From NCBI GenBank assembly GCA_028822575.1, contig JAPKDN010000100.1:1-8667 (forward strand): a stretch of 8,667 nucleotides of DNA. Direction: 5' to 3'. A program made the position numbers and the translations under genes. The DNA comes from Alphaproteobacteria bacterium. Its GTDB lineage: Bacteria; Pseudomonadota; Alphaproteobacteria; Thalassobaculales; Thalassobaculaceae. Shown here one piece after another: positions 6,218-8,667 of the stretch; position 1 is the stretch's first letter; every line of letters begins with the position of its first letter. A model generated the notes under the pieces. That model was given only the letters and a program-made list of their open reading frames with translations. It made no database searches and was not told the DNA's origin.

Positions 6218-6763
6218 ATGGCGCGTCTGATTTATATCTTGCCACTATTCCTGTTCTTTGGGCTCGCGGCCTATTTTGCGGCGCCGATCCTGCAAGGCAA
6301 GGATCCACATACCCTTCCCTCGGCGATGATCGATAAGCCAAGTCCTGCCAAAATCCTACCCCCGCTCATCGCCTCGAAACCGGGGATTGATCCGGCAAGC
6401 CTTACCGGTGAAGTCCAGTTGGTGAATTTTTTCGCATCATGGTGTGGCCCTTGCCGGGCCGAGCACACGCTACTCATGGAAATCGGCGAAAACAAGGCGG
6501 TCCCACTTTATGGCGTGAACTATAAGGACAGGCCCAGCGCGGCGGTGAACTGGCTAGCCCAACTTGGCGACCCGTTCGAGCGTATCGGCCGCGATAGCGA
6601 CGGGCGAGTGGCTATCGATTGGGGCGTCTATGGAGTGCCGGAGACCTATGTGGTGGACAAGGCCGGGCGCATCCAATACCGGCATGTTGGCCCTCTATCC
6701 CGCGAAGCCTTCGAGGGAACCATCATGCCCTTGGTGACCAAGCTCAGGGAGGCCGCCGGATGA
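6218..6763 (+). CDS. ccmG: Periplasmic thiol:disulfide oxidoreductase CcmG (DsbE/CycY)
   Basis: Thioredoxin-like reductant that keeps the CxxCH cysteines of apocytochrome c, or CcmH, reduced during heme ligation. It has 181 residues: an N-terminal membrane anchor (about 4-24) and a periplasmic thioredoxin fold. The active site is WCGPC (C76 and C79), the CcmG-specific YGVNYKD is at 98-104, and the cis-proline is in GVPETY (P141). The reductase-type acidic face is plausible but not measured here. It starts four nt after the ccmF stop without a clear SD, so translation probably relies on coupling. It overlaps ccmH by four nt (ATGA, 6760-6763). Confidence 0.95.
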   Translation: MARLIYILPLFLFFGLAAYFAAPILQGKDPHTLPSAMIDKPSPAKILPPLIASKPGIDPASLTGEVQLVNFFASWCGPCRAEHTLLMEIGENKAVPLYGVNYKDRPSAAVNWLAQLGDPFERIGRDSDGRVAIDWGVYGVPETYVVDKAGRIQYRHVGPLSREAFEGTIMPLVTKLREAAG

Positions 6764-7257
6764 GGCGCCTCGCGTCATTGCTTTTTATCCTGCTGTTATT
6801 TGCCGGTCCCAGCCCGCTATCGGCCGTGGAACCCAATGAAATCCTATCAGACCCGATCCTGGAAGCACGGGCCCGAGCACTCAGTAAGAACATCCGGTGC
6901 CTCGTCTGTCAGAACCAATCCATCGATGACAGCAACGCATCGCTTGCCAAGGATCTTCGGGTGATTGTCCGCGAACGGCTGGTCGCCGGCGACACGGACA
7001 CCGCGATTTTGGATTACCTTGTGGCCCGCTATGGCCAGTTTGTGCTTCTGAAACCCAGGAAAACGATGGCCACCTTCGCGCTTTGGTATGGCCCTTGGCT
7101 GATCCTCGCGTTTGGCGCTCTTGGCGCGGCTGTGTTCCTGATGCGCCGCCGCGACATGGCCCGCGCCGCGCCGCTCGACACCGAAGAGCAGGCGCGCATC
7201 GCCACGCTGATGGACAACATCGAGGACGACGACCCAAGCCAGGAGCCAAAGCCATGA
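6760..7257 (+). CDS. ccmH: Cytochrome c maturation protein CcmH (CycL), thiol-oxidoreductase subunit
   Basis: Heme-lyase subunit that reduces or resolves the apocytochrome disulfide, working with CcmG and CcmF. From ATG 6760 it has 165 residues: a Sec signal peptide (about 1-22, cleavage near LSA), then the conserved IRCLVCQNQSIDDSNA with redox pair C47 and C50, the helical domain through YGQFVLLKPR (about 92-101), and a C-terminal membrane segment (about 106-130) with a short acidic tail. AGGGAGG (6746-6752) lies 7 nt before the ATG, and the start overlaps the ccmG stop. An open frame extends upstream to 6619 but lies inside ccmG and lacks a signal peptide. Unlike E. coli CcmH, there is no fused TPR domain; that part is the separate ccmI. 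Confidence 0.95.
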   Translation: MRRLASLLFILLLFAGPSPLSAVEPNEILSDPILEARARALSKNIRCLVCQNQSIDDSNASLAKDLRVIVRERLVAGDTDTAILDYLVARYGQFVLLKPRKTMATFALWYGPWLILAFGALGAAVFLMRRRDMARAAPLDTEEQARIATLMDNIEDDDPSQEPKP

Positions 7258-8667
7258 TTTTCTGGTTGATCGCCGGAATGCTGACCTTCGCCTCGGTACT
7301 CGCCCTGGTTTGGCCGATCATCAACGGCACGGAGGCAAGCGACGGCCGAGGCGAGCATGGTCTTCGGGTCTATCGCGACCAGCTTGATGAGCTTGAACGA
7401 GATCGTGCCCAAGGCCGGATCGGGTCTACCGATCTGGAGGCGGCCCGCATCGAAATTCAAAGACGCATGCTTGCCGCCGACGTGGAATCGCGAGAATCGA
7501 GAAAAAATATCCGAGCGCCAGTCTCTCCATCGCGGCGGATGTTGACCATCGTGCTGCTGGTGTTCCTGGTTCCGGCCGCGGCCTTGGCCGCTTATATGAA
7601 CCGAGGTAACCCGACCCTTCCAAACCAACCGTTTTCCAGCCGCGCCGATGAACGGCTCACGGCTCAACAGTCGAAGACCAAGGCATTGGCTCAAGTCCAA
7701 GCACAAGGTTCCTCTAATGGCCAAGCCGGTCAGGCCGGGCAGCACGAGGGCATGACCAAGATGGTCGCAGGGCTCGAAAAACGGCTCAAGGATAACCCGA
7801 GCGATCTCAAGGGTTGGGTTTTGCTTGGCCGCTCCTATCTGATCAACCAAGAGTACCCCAAGGCTGCCAAGGCATTGCGCCAAGCTGTCGGGCTCTCGCA
7901 GGGTGATCCGCGAACCTTGGCAGCCTATGGCGAGGCCTTGACCATGGCTGCGAACGGTTCCGTCACCCCCGACGCCCTCGGGGCTTTTGAAAAAGCGCTA
8001 AACCGGATGCCCGGGGAACCGCGCGCACGCTTCTATGTCGGTCTCGCCGCCTCCCAACGCGAGGACTTCACGACAGCGTTGAAACATTGGGTCTCATTGG
8101 AGGCGGACACACCACTCGGCGCCGGGTGGGAAGCCCTGCTGAAAGGCCATATCGAGCGAATCACGGAAAAATCCGGCATTGATGTCGACGCCTTGCGTCT
8201 GGCCGAACGGACCAAGCGACCGGCACCGCTGGTCCAGGCCAAAGCTCCTCCCACGACGGCGCCGACCGGCCCAACCCAGGGCCAAGTCGCCGCCGCACAA
8301 AACATGTCGCCCGAAGATCGCCAGAAAATGATCCGGGGCATGGTCAAGAGACTTGCCGAGAGGCTTGAACAAAACCCTGACGACGTCGATGGCTGGGTGC
8401 GCCTAGGGCGCTCCCATGGGGTGCTCAACCAACCGACTGACTCAATCAAGGCTTATGCCCGTGCCGCCGAGCAAGCACCCGAGCGGATCGACGTTCAGAT
8501 GGCCTATGCCCGCGCGCTTTTCCCAAAGGGCACGCCCGAGACGGCAATGCCAGGCGTCTTCAAGAATGTTATCGGACGGGTCCTGAAACTCGACCCAGCG
8601 CTATCAGAGGCAATGTTCTACGGCGGGATGATCGCCGCCAACGAGGGAGACGCTAAGACGGCCCGTG
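7254..8667 (+). CDS. ccmI: Cytochrome c maturation protein CcmI (CycH), TPR apocytochrome chaperone, 3' end missing
   Basis: Membrane protein that binds the C-terminus of apocytochrome c and delivers it to CcmF/CcmH. The frame opens at ATG 7254 (ATGA overlap with ccmH) and stays open for 471 codons to the window edge. Layout: membrane segment 1 (about 1-22); a charged cytoplasmic leucine-zipper-like loop with VYRDQLDELERDRAQGRI (about 39-56) typical of CcmI; membrane segment 2 (about 96-115); a Gln/Gly-rich linker (about 135-166); a first TPR block (167 to about 287); a Pro/Ala-rich linker (about 318-350); and a second block beginning MSPEDRQKMIRGMV (351-364). The two blocks are related: residues 170-196 and 363-389 share 15 of 27 identities, including GW-V-x-LGRS. 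Bacterial CcmI is often 300-450 residues, so this one is long. Confidence 0.93.
   Translation, partial: MIFWLIAGMLTFASVLALVWPIINGTEASDGRGEHGLRVYRDQLDELERDRAQGRIGSTDLEAARIEIQRRMLAADVESRESRKNIRAPVSPSRRMLTIVLLVFLVPAAALAAYMNRGNPTLPNQPFSSRADERLTAQQSKTKALAQVQAQGSSNGQAGQAGQHEGMTKMVAGLEKRLKDNPSDLKGWVLLGRSYLINQEYPKAAKALRQAVGLSQGDPRTLAAYGEALTMAANGSVTPDALGAFEKALNRMPGEPRARFYVGLAASQREDFTTALKHWVSLEADTPLGAGWEALLKGHIERITEKSGIDVDALRLAERTKRPAPLVQAKAPPTTAPTGPTQGQVAAAQNMSPEDRQKMIRGMVKRLAERLEQNPDDVDGWVRLGRSHGVLNQPTDSIKAYARAAEQAPERIDVQMAYARALFPKGTPETAMPGVFKNVIGRVLKLDPALSEAMFYGGMIAANEGDAKTAR

Noticed and set aside
6619..6759. Upstream extension of ccmH
   Set aside because: It falls inside ccmG, lacks a signal peptide, and the ATG at 6760 has a strong AGGAGG-like site and a signal sequence.
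7029..7883. 284-residue open frame on the minus strand
   Set aside because: It is antisense to ccmH and ccmI, whose signal peptide, CxxC and TPR motifs are clear on the + strand; its sequence matches no family I know.
1..8667. tRNA, rRNA, CRISPR array, insertion sequence or toxin-antitoxin genes
   Set aside because: I saw no direct-repeat array, transposase motif, terminal inverted repeats or RNA-gene pattern on either strand.

Overview
The window is almost entirely one operon: a complete cytochrome c maturation (System I) cluster in the order ccmA-B-C-D-E-F-G-H-I, all on the + strand from about 1368 to beyond the right edge. The nine-gene order, the separate ccmH and ccmI genes (fused in E. 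coli), the high-GC codon use and the CcmI architecture point to an alphaproteobacterium. A Rhodospirillales-like lineage is my best guess, but no rRNA or other marker is present to fix it.

Layout: 1-262 (-) is the start of a Gfo/Idh/MocA-type oxidoreductase that runs off the left edge. 359-1048 (+) is a divergent gene for a two-domain protein that looks like a dimeric alpha/beta barrel (EthD/ABM-like fold); its function is unknown. 1049-1367 is non-coding leader with several small dyads and a perfect TATAAT. From 1368 come ccmA, ccmB, ccmC, then an unusual gap of about 120-138 nt, then ccmD, ccmE, ccmF, ccmG, ccmH and a 3'-truncated ccmI.

How the genes work together: CcmA (ATPase) and CcmB form the ABC module that, with CcmC and CcmD, loads heme onto the periplasmic chaperone CcmE and releases it. 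CcmF receives heme from CcmE and, with CcmH and CcmI, ligates it to the CxxCH motif of apocytochrome c. CcmG and CcmH keep the apocytochrome cysteines reduced, and CcmI holds the apocytochrome through its TPR domain. Catalytic and heme-ligand residues are present in every gene examined, and no frameshift was seen. Most junctions are 4-nt ATGA/GTGA overlaps or very short gaps, consistent with one translationally coupled transcript.

No new system is evident; this is a canonical housekeeping cluster. The most interesting details are at the ccmC-ccmD junction. It contains a TTGA-N6-TCAA dyad of FNR/FixK type. The strong ribosome binding site of ccmD is correctly spaced only from an ATC codon, which family conservation also favours as the start. 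CcmI also carries two diverged copies of its TPR module.
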